Below, in pieces: positions 9,553 to 21,735 of a stretch of DNA of 64,000 nucleotides. The position numbers were made by a program, and so were the translations under genes. Source of the stretch: Lasioglossum baleicum (lineage: Eukaryota > Arthropoda > Insecta > Hymenoptera > Halictidae); assembly GCF_051020765.1 (NCBI RefSeq), contig NC_134943.1:186001-250000 (forward strand). The letters run 5' to 3'. The notes beneath the pieces were generated by a model. It worked only from the letters and a program-made list of their open reading frames with translations, ran no database searches and had not been told where the DNA came from. How positions within the stretch are numbered: position 1 is the first letter of the stretch; the number at the start of each line of letters is the position of its first letter.

Positions 9553-12120
9553 CCACGATAATGTAGAACGTCGATTATCCGAACTAGTCTGTAGATGAGG
9601 ATAACATTATCCAGAACTTTGTTGTTTTTAGGGATTCTGTTATGGTACTTTTACAAACATAGTCGTCACACTTTTCCGGTTAAATCGAGTCCAAGCTCGA
9701 TACAGTTCAGTTTCGATTTACTCGAGTAGTCCACAATTTTGTAGAACCTCGATTATCCGACCAAGTCTGTAGACGAGGATATCATTATCCAGAACTTTGT
9801 TGTTTTTAGGGATTCTGTTATGGTACTTTTACCAACATAATCGTCACTCTTTTCCGATTCAAATGAGAACAAACACGATACAATTCGGTTTAGATTTATA
9901 CTCGTTTAATCCACGATAATGTAGAACGTCGATTATCCGAACTAGTCTGTAGATGAGGATATCATTATCCAGAACTTTGTTGTTTTTAGGGATTCTGTTA
10001 TGGTACATTTACCAACATAGTCGTCACACTGTTCCGGTTAAATCGAGTCCAAGCTCGATACAATTCGGTTTAGAATTACTTGATGTGTCCACGATTTTGT
10101 AGAACCTCGATTATCCGAACTAGTCTGTAGATGAGGATATCGTTATGCAGAAGTTTGTTGTTGTCAGGGATTCTTTTATGGAACTCATTCCAACATAAAC
10201 GTCATTCTTTTCCGATTGAAATGAGCCCAAACACAATACAATTAGGTTTAGATTTATACTCGTCTAATCCACGATTTTGTAGAACCTCGATTATCCGAAC
10301 TAGTCTGTAGACGAGGATATCGTTATGCAGAACATTGTTGTTTTCTGGGATTCTTTTATGGGACTTTTGCCAACATAATCGTCACTCTTTTCCGATTGAA
10401 ATGAGCCCAAACACGATACAATTAGGTTTAGATTTATACTCGTCTAATCCACGATTTTGTAGAACCTCGATTATCCGAACTAGTCTGTAGACGAGGATAT
10501 CGTTATGCAGAACATTGTTGTTTTCTGGGATTCTTTTATGGGACTTTTGCCAACATAATCGTCATTCTTTTCCGATTCAAATGAGCTCAAACACAAAACA
10601 ATTAGGTTTAGATTTATACTCGTCTAATCCACGATTTTGTAGAACCTCGATTATCCGAACTAGTCTGTAGGTGAGGATATAATTATGCAGAACTTTGTTG
10701 AGTTTAGACATTCTTTTATTGAACTTTTACGAACATAATCGTCACTCTTTTCCGATTGAAATGAGCCCAAACACGATACAATTAGGTTTAGATTTATACT
10801 CGTCTAATCCACAATTTTGTAGAACCTCGATTATCCGAACTAGTCTGTAGATGAGGATATCGTTATTCAGAACATTGTTGTTTTCAGGGATTCTTTTATG
10901 GGACTTTTACCAACATAATCGTCATTCTTTTCCGATTCAAATGAGCTCATACACGATACAATTCGGTTTAGATTTATACTCGTTTAATCCACGATAATGT
11001 AGAACCTCGATTATCCGAACTAGTTTGCAGACGGGGATATAATTATGCAGAACTTTGTTGAGTTTAGACATTCTTTTATTGAAGTTTTAGCAACATAATC
11101 GTCACTCTTTTCCCATTCAAATCAGAACAAACTCGATACAATTAGGTTTAGATTTATACTCGTCCAATCCACAATTTTGTAGAACCTCGATTATCCGAAC
11201 TAGTCTGTAGATGAGGATATCATTATCCAGAACTTTGTTGTTTTTAGGGATTCTGGTATGGTACTTTTACCAACATAGTCGTCTTTCTTTTCCGGGTAAA
11301 TCGAGTCCAAGCTCGATACAATTCGGTTTGGAATTACTCGAGTAGTCCACGATTTTGTAGAACCTCGATTATCCGAAGTAGTCTGTAGACGAGGATATCG
11401 TTATGCAGAACATTGTTGTTTTCTGGGATTCTTTTATGGGACTTTTGCCAACATAATCGTCATTCTTTTCCGATTCAAATGAGCTCAAACACGATACAAT
11501 TCGGTTTAGATTTATACTCGTTTAATCCACGATAATGTAGAACCTCGATTATCCGAACTAGTCTGCAGACGAGGACATAATTATGCAGAACTTTGTTGAG
11601 TTTAGACATTCTTTTATTAAACTTTTAGCAACATAATCGTCACTCTTTTCCGATTGAAATGAGCCCAAACACGATACAATTAGGTTTAGATTTATACTCG
11701 TCTAATCCACAATTTTGTAGAACCTCGATTATCCGAACTAGTCTGTAGACGAGGATATCGTTATTCAGAACATTGTTGTTTTTGAGGGATTCTTTTATGG
11801 GACTTTTACCAACATAATCGTCATTCTTTTCCGATTCAAATGAGCTCATACACGATACAAGTCGGTTTAGATTTATACTCGTTTAATCCACGATAATGTA
11901 GAACGTCGATTATCCGAACTAGTCTGTAGATGAGGATATCATTATCCAGAACTTTGTTGTTTTTAGGGATTCTGTTATGGTACTATTACCAACATAGTCG
12001 TCTTTCTTTTCCGGGTAAGTCGAGTCCAAGCTCGATACAATTCGGTTTGGAATTACTTGAGTAGTCCACGATTTTGTACAACCTTGATTATCCGAACTAC
12101 TCTGTAGACGAGGATATCGT
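9553..12120 (+). repeat. second copy of the array's left end, shortened
   Basis: From 9553 the sequence repeats the array from its very first base (402) at a shift of 9151. One 180-bp monomer is missing: the shift falls to 8971 at about 10382, where the source jumps from about 1202 to 1411. Only one 2156-bp unit is present instead of two. The match runs on to about 12077-12120, equivalent to about 5262-5305. A private change at 9760 gives CGACCAAG where the source has CGAACAAG. Confidence 0.85.
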
Positions 12121-13151
12121 TATGCAGAACATTGTTGTTTTCTGGGATTCTTTTATGGGACTTTTGCCAACATAATCGTCATTCTTTTCCGATTCAAATG
12201 AGCTCAAACACGATACAACACGGTTTAGATTTATACTCGATTAGTCCACGATTTTGTAGAACTTCGATTATCCGAACTAGTCTGCAGACGAGGACATAAT
12301 TATGCAGAACTTTGTTGAGTTTAGACATTCTTTTATTGAACTTTTAGCAACATAATCGTCACTCTTTTCCGATTGAAATGAGCCCAAACACGATACAATT
12401 AGGTTTAGATTTATACTCGTCTAATCCACAATTTTGTAGAACCTTGATTATCCGAACTAGTCTGTAGATGAGGATATCGTTATTCAGAACATTGTTGTTT
12501 TCAGGGATTCTTTTATGGGACTTTTACCAACATAATCGTCATTCTTTTCCGATTCAAATGAGCTCATACACGATACAATTCGGTTTAGATTTATACTCGT
12601 TTAATCCACGATAATGTAGAACCTCGATTATCCGAACTAGTTTGCAGACGAGGATATAATTATGCAGAACTTTGTTGAGTTTAGACATTCTTTTATTGAA
12701 CTTTTAGCAACATAATCGTCACTCTTTTCCCATTCAAATCAGAACAAACACGATACAATTAGGTTTAGATTTATACTCGTCCAATCCACAATTTTGTAGA
12801 ACCTCGATTATCCGAACTAGTCTGTAGATGAGGATATCATTATCCAGAACTTTGTTGTTTTTAGGGATTCTGTTATGGTACTTTTACCAACATAGTCGTC
12901 TTTCTTTTCCGGGTAAATCGAGTCCAAGCTCGATACAATTCGGTTTGGAATTACTCGAGTAGTCCACGATTTTGTAGAACCTCGATTATCCGAAGTAGTC
13001 TGTAGACGAGGATATCGTTATGCAGAACATTGTTGTTTTCTGGGATTCTTTTATGGGACTTTTGCCAACATAATCGTCATTCTTTTCCGATTCAAATGAG
13101 CTCAAACACGATACAATTCGGTTTAGATTTATACTGGTTTAATCTACGATA

Positions 13152-13175
13152 CAGTAAAACTTCGATTATCCGAAC
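13152..13175 (+). repeat. pogo/Tigger-end-like segment within a monomer sub-variant (example)
   Basis: Here the monomer boundary reads TCTACGATA, then CAGTAAAAC, then TTCGATTATCCGAAC. CAGT followed closely by a TATCCG block is the arrangement I recall for terminal repeats of pogo/Tigger DNA transposons; this is family knowledge I could not check. The same sub-variant occurs with CAGT at 16920, 22127, 23203, 23741, 30549, 37541, 43815, 47405, 53501, 57631 and 61219. No transposase and no facing inverted terminus are present. A diverged ordinary monomer is the alternative reading. Confidence 0.4.
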
Positions 13176-13686
13176 TAGTCTGTAGGTGAGGATATAATTA
13201 TGCAGAACTTTGTTGAGTTTAGACATTCTTTTATTGAACTTTTACCAACATAATCGTCTCTCTTTTCCGATTCAAATGAGAACCAACACGATACAATTCG
13301 GTTTAGATTTATACTCGTTTAATCCACGATAATGTAGAACCTCGATTATTCGAACTAGTCTGTAGACGAGGATATCGTTATGCAGAACTTTGTGGTTGTC
13401 AGGGATTCTTTTATGGCACTCTTACCAACATAATCGCCATTCTTTTCCGATTGAAATGAGCCCAAACACGATACAATTAGGTTTAGATTTATACTCGTCT
13501 AATCCACAATTTTGTAGAACCTCGATTATCCGAACTAGTCTGTAGATGAGGATATCATTATCCAGAACTTTGTTGTTTTTAGGGATTCTCTTATGGTACT
13601 TTTACCAACATAGTCGTCACACTTTTCCGGTTAAATCGAGTCCAAGCTCGATACAATTCGGTTTGGAATTACTCGAGTAGTCCACG

Positions 13687-16600
13687 ATTTTGTAGAACCT
13701 CGATTATCCGAACTAGTCTGTAGACGAGGATAACGTTATGCAGAAAATTGTTGTTTTCAGGGATTCTTTTATGGGACTTTTACCAACATAATCGTCATTC
13801 TTTTCCGATGCAAATGAGCTCAAACACGATACAAGTCGGTTTAGATTTATACTCGTTTAATCCACGATAATGTAGTACGTCGATTATCCGAACTAGTCTG
13901 TAGATGAGGATAACATTATCCAGAACTTTGTTGTTTTTAGGGATTCTGTTATGGTACTTTTACAAACATAGTCGTCACACTTTTCCGGTCAAATCGAGTC
14001 CAAGCTCGATACAGTTCAGTTTCGAATTACTCGAGTAGTCCACGATTTTGTAGAACCTCGATTATCCGAACAAGTCTGTAGACGAGGATATCATTATCCA
14101 GAACTTTGTTGTTTTTAGGGATTCTGTTATGGTACTTTTACCAACATAATCGTCACTCTTTTCCGATTCAAATGAGAACAAACACGATACAATTCGGTTT
14201 AGATTTATACTCGTTTAATCCACGATAATGTAGAACGTCGATTATCCGAACTAGTCTGTAGATGAGGATATCGTTATGCAGAACTTTGTTGTTGTCAGGG
14301 ATTCTTTTATGGAACTCATTCCAACATAATCGTCATTCTATTCCGATTGAAATGAGCCCAAACACAATACAATTAGGTTTAGATTTATACTCGTCTAATC
14401 CACGATTTTGTAGAACCTCGATTATCCGAACTAGTCTGTAGACGAGGATATCGTTATGCAGAACTTTGTTGTTGTCAGGGATTCTTTTATGGCACTCTTA
14501 CCAACATAATCGTCATTCTTTTCCGATTGAAATGAGCCCAAACACGATACAATTAGGTTTAGATTTATACTCGTCTAATCCACAATTTTGTAGAACCTCG
14601 ATTATCCGAACTAGTCTGTAGATGAGGATATCATTATCCAGAACTTTGTTGTTTTTAGGGATTCTGTTATGGTACTTTTACCAACATAGTCGTCACACTT
14701 TTCCGGTTAAATCGAGTCCAAGCTCGATACAATTCGGTTTGGAATTACTCGAGTAGTCCACGATTTTGTAGAACCTCGATTATCCGAACTAGTCTGTAGA
14801 CGAGGATATCGTTATGCAGAACTTTGTTGTTGTCAGGGATTCTTTTATGGAACTCTTACCAACATAATCGTCATTCTTTTCCGATTGAAATGAGCCCAAA
14901 CACAATACAATTAGGTTTAGATTTATACTCGTCTAATCCACGATTTTGTAGAACCTCGATTATCCGAACTAGTCTGTAGACGAGGATAACATTATCCAGA
15001 ACTTTGTTGTTTTTAGGGATTCTGTTATGGTACTTTTACAAACATAGTCGTCACACTTTTCCGGTCAAATCGAGTCCAAGCTCGATACAGTTCAGTTTCG
15101 AATTACTCGAGTAGTCCACGATTTTGTAGAACCTCGATTATCCGAACAAGTCTGTAGACGAGGATATCATTATCCAGAACTTTGTTGTTTTTAGGGATTC
15201 TGTTATGGTACTTTTACCAACATAATCGTCACTCTTTTCCGATTCAAATGAGAACAAACACGATACAATTCGGTTTAGATTTATACTCGTTTAATCCACG
15301 ATAATGTAGAACGTCGATTATCCGAACTAGTCTGTAGATGAGGATATCGTTATGCAGAACTTTGTTGTTGTCAGGGATTCTTTTATGGAACTCATTCCAA
15401 CATAATCGTCATTCTATTCCGATTGAAATGAGCCCAAACACAATACAATTAGGTTTAGATTTATACTCGTCTAATCCACGATTTTGTAGAACCTCGATTA
15501 TCCGAACTAGTCTGTAGACGAGGATATCGTTATGCAGAACTTTGTTGTTGTCAGGGATTCTTTTATGGCACTCTTACCAACATAATCGTCATTCTTTTCC
15601 GATTGAAATGAGCCCAAACACGATACAATTAGGTTTAGATTTATACTCGTCTAATCCACAATTTTGTAGAACCTCGATTATCCGAACTAGTCTGTAGATG
15701 AGGATATCATTATCCAGAACTTTGTTGTTTTTAGGGATTCTGTTATGGTACTTTTACCAACATAGTCGTCACACTTTTCCGGTTAAATCGAGTCCAAGCT
15801 CGATACAATTCGGTTTGGAATTACTCGAGTAGTCCACGATTTTGTAGAACCTCGATTATCCGAACTAGACTGTAGACGAGGATAACGTTATGCAGAAAAT
15901 TGTTGTTTTCAGGGATTCTTTTATGGGACTTTTACCAACATAATCGTCATTCTTTTCCGATGCAAATGAGCTCAAACACGATACAAGTCGGTTTAGATTT
16001 ATACTCGTTTAATCCACGATAATGTAGAACGTCGATTATCCGAACTAGTCTGTAGATGAGGATATAATTATGCAGAACTTTGTTGAGTTTAGACATTCTT
16101 TTATTGAACTTTTACCAACATAATCGTCACTCTTTACCGATTGAAATGAGCCCAAACACGATACAATTAGGTTTAGATTTATACTCGTCTAATCCACAAT
16201 TTTGTACAACCTCGATTATCCGAACTAGTCTGTATATGAGGATATCGTTATTCAGAACATTGTTGTTTTCAGGGATTCTTTTATGGGACTTTTACCAACA
16301 TAATCGTCATTCTTTTCCGATTCAAATGAGCTCATACACGATACAATTCGGTTTAGATTTATACTCGTTTAATCCACGATAATGTAGAACCTCGATTATC
16401 CGAACTAGTTTGCAGACGAGGATATAATTATGCAGAACTTTGTTGAGTTTAGACATTCTTTTATTGAACTTTTAGCAACATAATCGTCACTCTTTTCCCA
16501 TTCAAATCAGAACCAACACGATACAATTAGGTTTAGATTTATACTCGTCCAATCCACAATTTTGTAGAACCTCGATTATCCGAACTAGTCTGTAGATGAG

Positions 16601-19600
16601 GATATCATTATCCAGAACTTTGTTGTTTTTAGGGATTCTGTTATGGTACTTTTACCAACATAGTCGTCTTTCTTTTCCGGGTAAATCGAGTCCAAGCTCG
16701 ATACAATTCGGTTTGGAATTACTCGAGTAGTCCACGATTTTGTAGAACCTCGATTATCCGAAGTAGTCTGTAGACGAGGATATCGTTATGCAGAACATTG
16801 TTGTTTTCTGGGATTCTTTTATGGGACTTTTGCCAACATAATCGTCATTCTTTTCCGATTCAAATGAGCTCAAACACGATACAATTCGGTTTAGATTTAT
16901 ACTGGTTTAATCTACGATACAGTAAAACTTCGATTATCCGAACTAGTCTGTAGGTGAGGATATAATTATGCAGAACTTTGTTGAGTTTAGACATTCTTTT
17001 ATTGAACTTTTACCAACATAATCGTCACTCTTTTCCGATTCAAATGAGAACCAACACGATACAATTCGGTTTAGATTTATACTCGTTTAATCCACGATAA
17101 TGTAGAACCTCGATTATTCGAACTAGTCTGTAGACGAGGATATCGTTATGCAGAACTTTGTTGTTGTCAGGGATTCTTTTATGGCACTCTTACCAACATA
17201 ATCGTCATTCTTTTCCGATAGAAATGAGCCCAAACACGATACAATTAGGTTTAGATTTATACTCGTCTAATCCACAATTTTGTAGAACCTCGATTATCCG
17301 AAGTAGTCTGTAGACGAGGATATCGTTATGCAGAACATTGTTGTTTTCTGGGATTCTTTTATGGGACTTTTGCCAACATAATCGTCATTCTTTTCCGATT
17401 CAAATGAGCTCAAACACGATACAATTCGGTTTAGATTTATACTCGTTTAATCCACGATAATGTAGAACCTCGATTATCCGAACTAGTCTGCAGACGAGGA
17501 CATAATTATGCAGAACTTTGTTGAGTTTAGACATTCTTTTATTAAACTTTTAGCAACATAATCGTCACTCTTTTCCGATTGAAATGAGCCCAAACACGAT
17601 ACAATTAGGTTTAGATTTATACTCGTCTAATCCACAATTTTGTAGAACCTCGATTATCCGAACTAGTCTGTAGACGAGGATATCGTTATTCAGAACATTG
17701 TTGTTTTTGAGGGATTCTTTTATGGGACTTTTACCAACATAATCGTCATTCTTTTCCGATTCAAATGAGCTCATACACGATACAATTCGGTTTAGATTTA
17801 TACTCGTTTAATCCACGATAATGTAGAACGTCGATTATCCGAACTAGTCTGTAGATGAGGATATCATTATCCAGAACTTTGTTGTTTTTAGGGATTCTGT
17901 TATGGTACTATTACCAACATAGTCGTCTTTCTTTTCCGGGTAAGTCGAGTCCAAGCTCGATACAATTCGGTTTGGAATTACTTGAGTAGTCCACGATTTT
18001 GTACAACCTTGATTATCCGAACTACTCTGTAGACGAGGATATCGTTATGCAGAACATTGTTGTTTTCTGGGATTCTTTTATGGGACTTTTGCCAACATAA
18101 TCGTCATTCTTTTCCGATTCAAATGAGCTCAAACACGATACAACACGGTTTAGATTTATACTCGATTAGTCCACGATTTTGTAGAACTTCGATTATCCGA
18201 ACTAGTCTGCAGACGAGGACATAATTATGCAGAACTTTGTTGAGTTTAGACATTCTTTTATTGAACTTTTAGCAACATAATCGTCACTCTTTTCCGATTG
18301 TAATGAGCCCAAACACGATACAATTAGGTTTAGATTTATACTCGTCTAATCCACAATTTTGTAGAACCTTGATTATCCGAACTAGTCTGTAGATGAGGAT
18401 ATCGTTATTCAGAACATTGTTGTTTTCAGGGATTCTTTTATGGGACTTTTACCAACATAATCGTCATTCTTTTCCGATTCAAATGAGCTCATACACGATA
18501 CAATTCGGTTTAGATTTATACTCGTTTAATCCACGATAATGTAGAACCTCGATTATCCGAACTAGTTTGCAGACGAGGATATAATTATGCAGAACTTTGT
18601 TGAGTTTAGACATTCTTTTATTGAACTTTTAGCAACATAATCGTCACTCTTTTCCCATTCAAATCAGAACAAACACGATACAATTAGGTTTAGATTTATA
18701 CTCGTCCAATCCACAATTTTGTAGAACCTCGATTATCCGAACTAGTCTGTAGATGAGGATATCATTATCCAGAACTTTGTTGTTTTTAGGGATTCTGTTA
18801 TGGTACTTTTACCAACATAGTCGTCTTTCTTTTCCGGGTAAATCGAGTCCAAGCTCGATACAATTCGGTTTGGAATTACTCGAGTAGTCCACGATTTTGT
18901 AGAACCTCGATTATCCGAAGTAGTCTGTAGACGAGGATATCGTTATGCAGAACATTGTTGTTTTCTGGGATTCTTTTATGGGACTTTTGCCAACATAATC
19001 GTCATTCTTTTCCGATTGAAATGAGCCCAAACACGATACAATTAGGTTTAGATTTATACTCGTCTAATCCACAATTTTGTAGAACCTCGATTATCCGAAC
19101 TAGTCTGTAGACGAGGATAACGTTATGCAGAAAATTGTTGTTTTCAGGGATTCTTTTATGGGACTTTTACCAACATAATCGTCATTCTTTTCCGATGCAA
19201 ATGAGCTCAAACACGATACAAGTCGGTTTAGATTTATACTCGTTTAATCCACGATAATGTAGAACGTCGATTATCCGAACTAGTCTGTAGATGAGGATAA
19301 CATTATCCTGAACTTTGTTGTTTTTAGGGATTCTGTTATGGTACTTTTACAAACATAGTCGTCACACTTTTCCGGTCAAATCGAGTCCAAGCTCGATACA
19401 GTTCAGTTTCGAATTACTCGAGTAGTCCACGATTTTGTAGAACCTCGATTATCCGAACAAGTCTGTAGACGAGGATATCATTATCCAGAACTTTGTTGTT
19501 TTTAGGGATTCTGTTATGGTACTTTTACCAACATAATCGTCACTCTTTTCCGATTCAAATGAGAACAAACACGATACAATTCGGTTTAGATTTATACTCG

Positions 19601-21735
19601 TTTAATCCACGATAATGTAGAACGTCGATTATCCGAACTAGTCTGTAGATGAGGATATCGTTATGCAGAACTTTGTTGTTGTCAGGGATTCTTTTATGGA
19701 ACTCATTCCAACATAATCGTCATTCTATTCCGATTGAAATGAGCCCAAACACAATACAATTAGGTTTAGATTTATACTCGTCTAATCCACGATTTTGTAG
19801 AACCTCGATTATCCGAACTAGTCTGTAGACGAGGATATCGTTATGCAGAACTTTGTTGTTGTCAGGGATTCTTTTATGGCACTCTTACCAACATAATCGT
19901 CATTCTTTTCCGATTGAAATGAGCCCAAACACGATACAATTAGGTTTAGATTTATACTCGTCTAATCCACAATTTTGTAGAACCTCGATTATCCGAACTA
20001 GTCTGTAGATGAGGATATCATTATCCAGAACTTTGTTGTTTTTAGGGATTCTGTTATGGTACTTTTACCAACATAGTCGTCACACTTTTCCGGTTAAATC
20101 GAGTCCAAGCTCGATACAATTCGGTTTGGAATTACTCGAGTAGTCCACGATTTTGTAGAACCTCGATTATCCGAACTAGTCTGTAGACGAGGATATCGTT
20201 ATGCAGAACTTTGTTGTTGTCAGGGATTCTTTTATGGAACTCTTACCAACATAATCGTCATTCTTTTCCGATTGAAATGAGCCCAAACACAATACAATTA
20301 GGTTTAGATTTATACTCGTCTAATCCACGATTTTGTAGAACCTCGATTATCCGAACTAGTCTGTAGACGAGGATAACATTATCCAGAACTTTGTTGTTTT
20401 TAGGGATTCTGTTATGGTACTTTTACAAACATAGTCGTCACACTTTTCCGGTCAAATCGAGTCCAAGCTCGATACAGTTCAGTTTCGAATTACTCGAGTA
20501 GTCCACGATTTTGTAGAACCTCGATTATCCGAACAAGTCTGTAGACGAGGATATCATTATCCAGAACTTTGTTGTTTTTAGGGATTCTGTTATGGTACTT
20601 TTACCAACATAATCGTCACTCTTTTCCGATTCAAATGAGAACAAACACGATACAATTCGGTTTAGATTTATACTCGTTTAATCCACGATAATGTAGAACG
20701 TCGATTATCCGAACTAGTCTGTAGATGAGGATATCGTTATGCAGAACTTTGTTGTTGTCAGGGATTCTTTTATGGAACTCATTCCAACATAATCGTCATT
20801 CTATTCCGATTGAAATGAGCCCAAACACAATACAATTAGGTTTAGATTTATACTCGTCTAATCCACGATTTTGTAGAACCTCGATTATCCGAACTAGTCT
20901 GTAGACGAGGATATCGTTATGCAGAACTTTGTTGTTGTCAGGGATTCTTTTATGGCACTCTTACCAACATAATCGTCATTCTTTTCCGATTGAAATGAGC
21001 CCAAACACGATACAATTAGGTTTAGATTTATACTCGTCTAATCCACAATTTTGTAGAACCTCGATTATCCGAACTAGTCTGTAGATGAGGATATCATTAT
21101 CCAGAACTTTGTTGTTTTTAGGGATTCTGTTATGGTACTTTTACCAACATAGTCGTCACACTTTTCCGGTTAAATCGAGTCCAAGCTCGATACAATTCGG
21201 TTTGGAATTACTCGAGTAGTCCACGATTTTGTAGAACCTCGATTATCCGAACTAGACTGTAGACGAGGATAACGTTATGCAGAAAATTGTTGTTTTCAGG
21301 GATTCTTTTATGGGACTTTTACCAACATAATCGTCATTCTTTTCCGATGCAAATGAGCTCAAACACGATACAAGTCGGTTTAGATTTATACTCGTTTAAT
21401 CCACGATAATGTAGAACGTCGATTATCCGAACTAGTCTGTAGATGAGGATATAATTATGCAGAACTTTGTTGAGTTTAGACATTCTTTTATTGAACTTTT
21501 ACCAACATAATCGTCACTCTTTACCGATTGAAATGAGCCCAAACACGATACAATTAGGTTTAGATTTATACTCGTCTAATCCACAATTTTGTACAACCTC
21601 GATTATCCGAACTAGTCTGTATATGAGGATATCGTTATTCAGAACATTGTTGTTTTCAGGGAATCTTTTATGGGACTTTTACCAACATAATCGTCATTCT
21701 TTTCCGATTCAAATGAGCTCATACACGATACAATT
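13687..21735 (+). repeat. 5387-bp spaced higher-order duplication
   Basis: 13687-16348 matches 19074-21735 at a shift of 5387 with only a handful of substitutions (near 13876, 19307 and 21664). The right edge is the CAATTCGG (16349) against CAATTAGG (21736) difference. The odd length is explained by seven 178-bp monomers and one 181-bp monomer in a set of thirty. The segment between (16349-19073) comes from a different block, shared with 11.4-13.1 kb. Confidence 0.88.
13912..15865 (+). repeat. 1076-bp (6-monomer) tandem duplication
   Basis: From about 13912 to 14790 the sequence recurs at a shift of 1076 (GAACAAG at 14068 and 15144). The copies part company at about 14791/15867, where CTAGTCTG becomes CTAGACTG and GATAACGTT follows. 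The whole nested arrangement is carried into the second copy near 19.3-21.3 kb, so the 1076-bp event came before the 5387-bp one. Confidence 0.82.

Larger units (their letters stand above)
11355..19016 (+). repeat. 5925-bp spaced duplication
   Basis: 11355-13091 matches 17280-19016 at a shift of 5925, including the 181-bp monomer and the CCACGATTTTGTACAACC variant (near 12067 and 17992). Single differences include AAGTCGG at about 11859 against AATTCGG, and GATTGAAATG against GATTGTAATG near 18300. The edges fall inside monomers, as expected for unequal exchange between homologous units. Confidence 0.82.

Noticed and set aside
13152..13175. An actual pogo/Tigger element inserted in the array
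   Set aside because: No opposing inverted terminus, no TA target duplication, no transposase, and the segment is in monomer register in all 12 copies.
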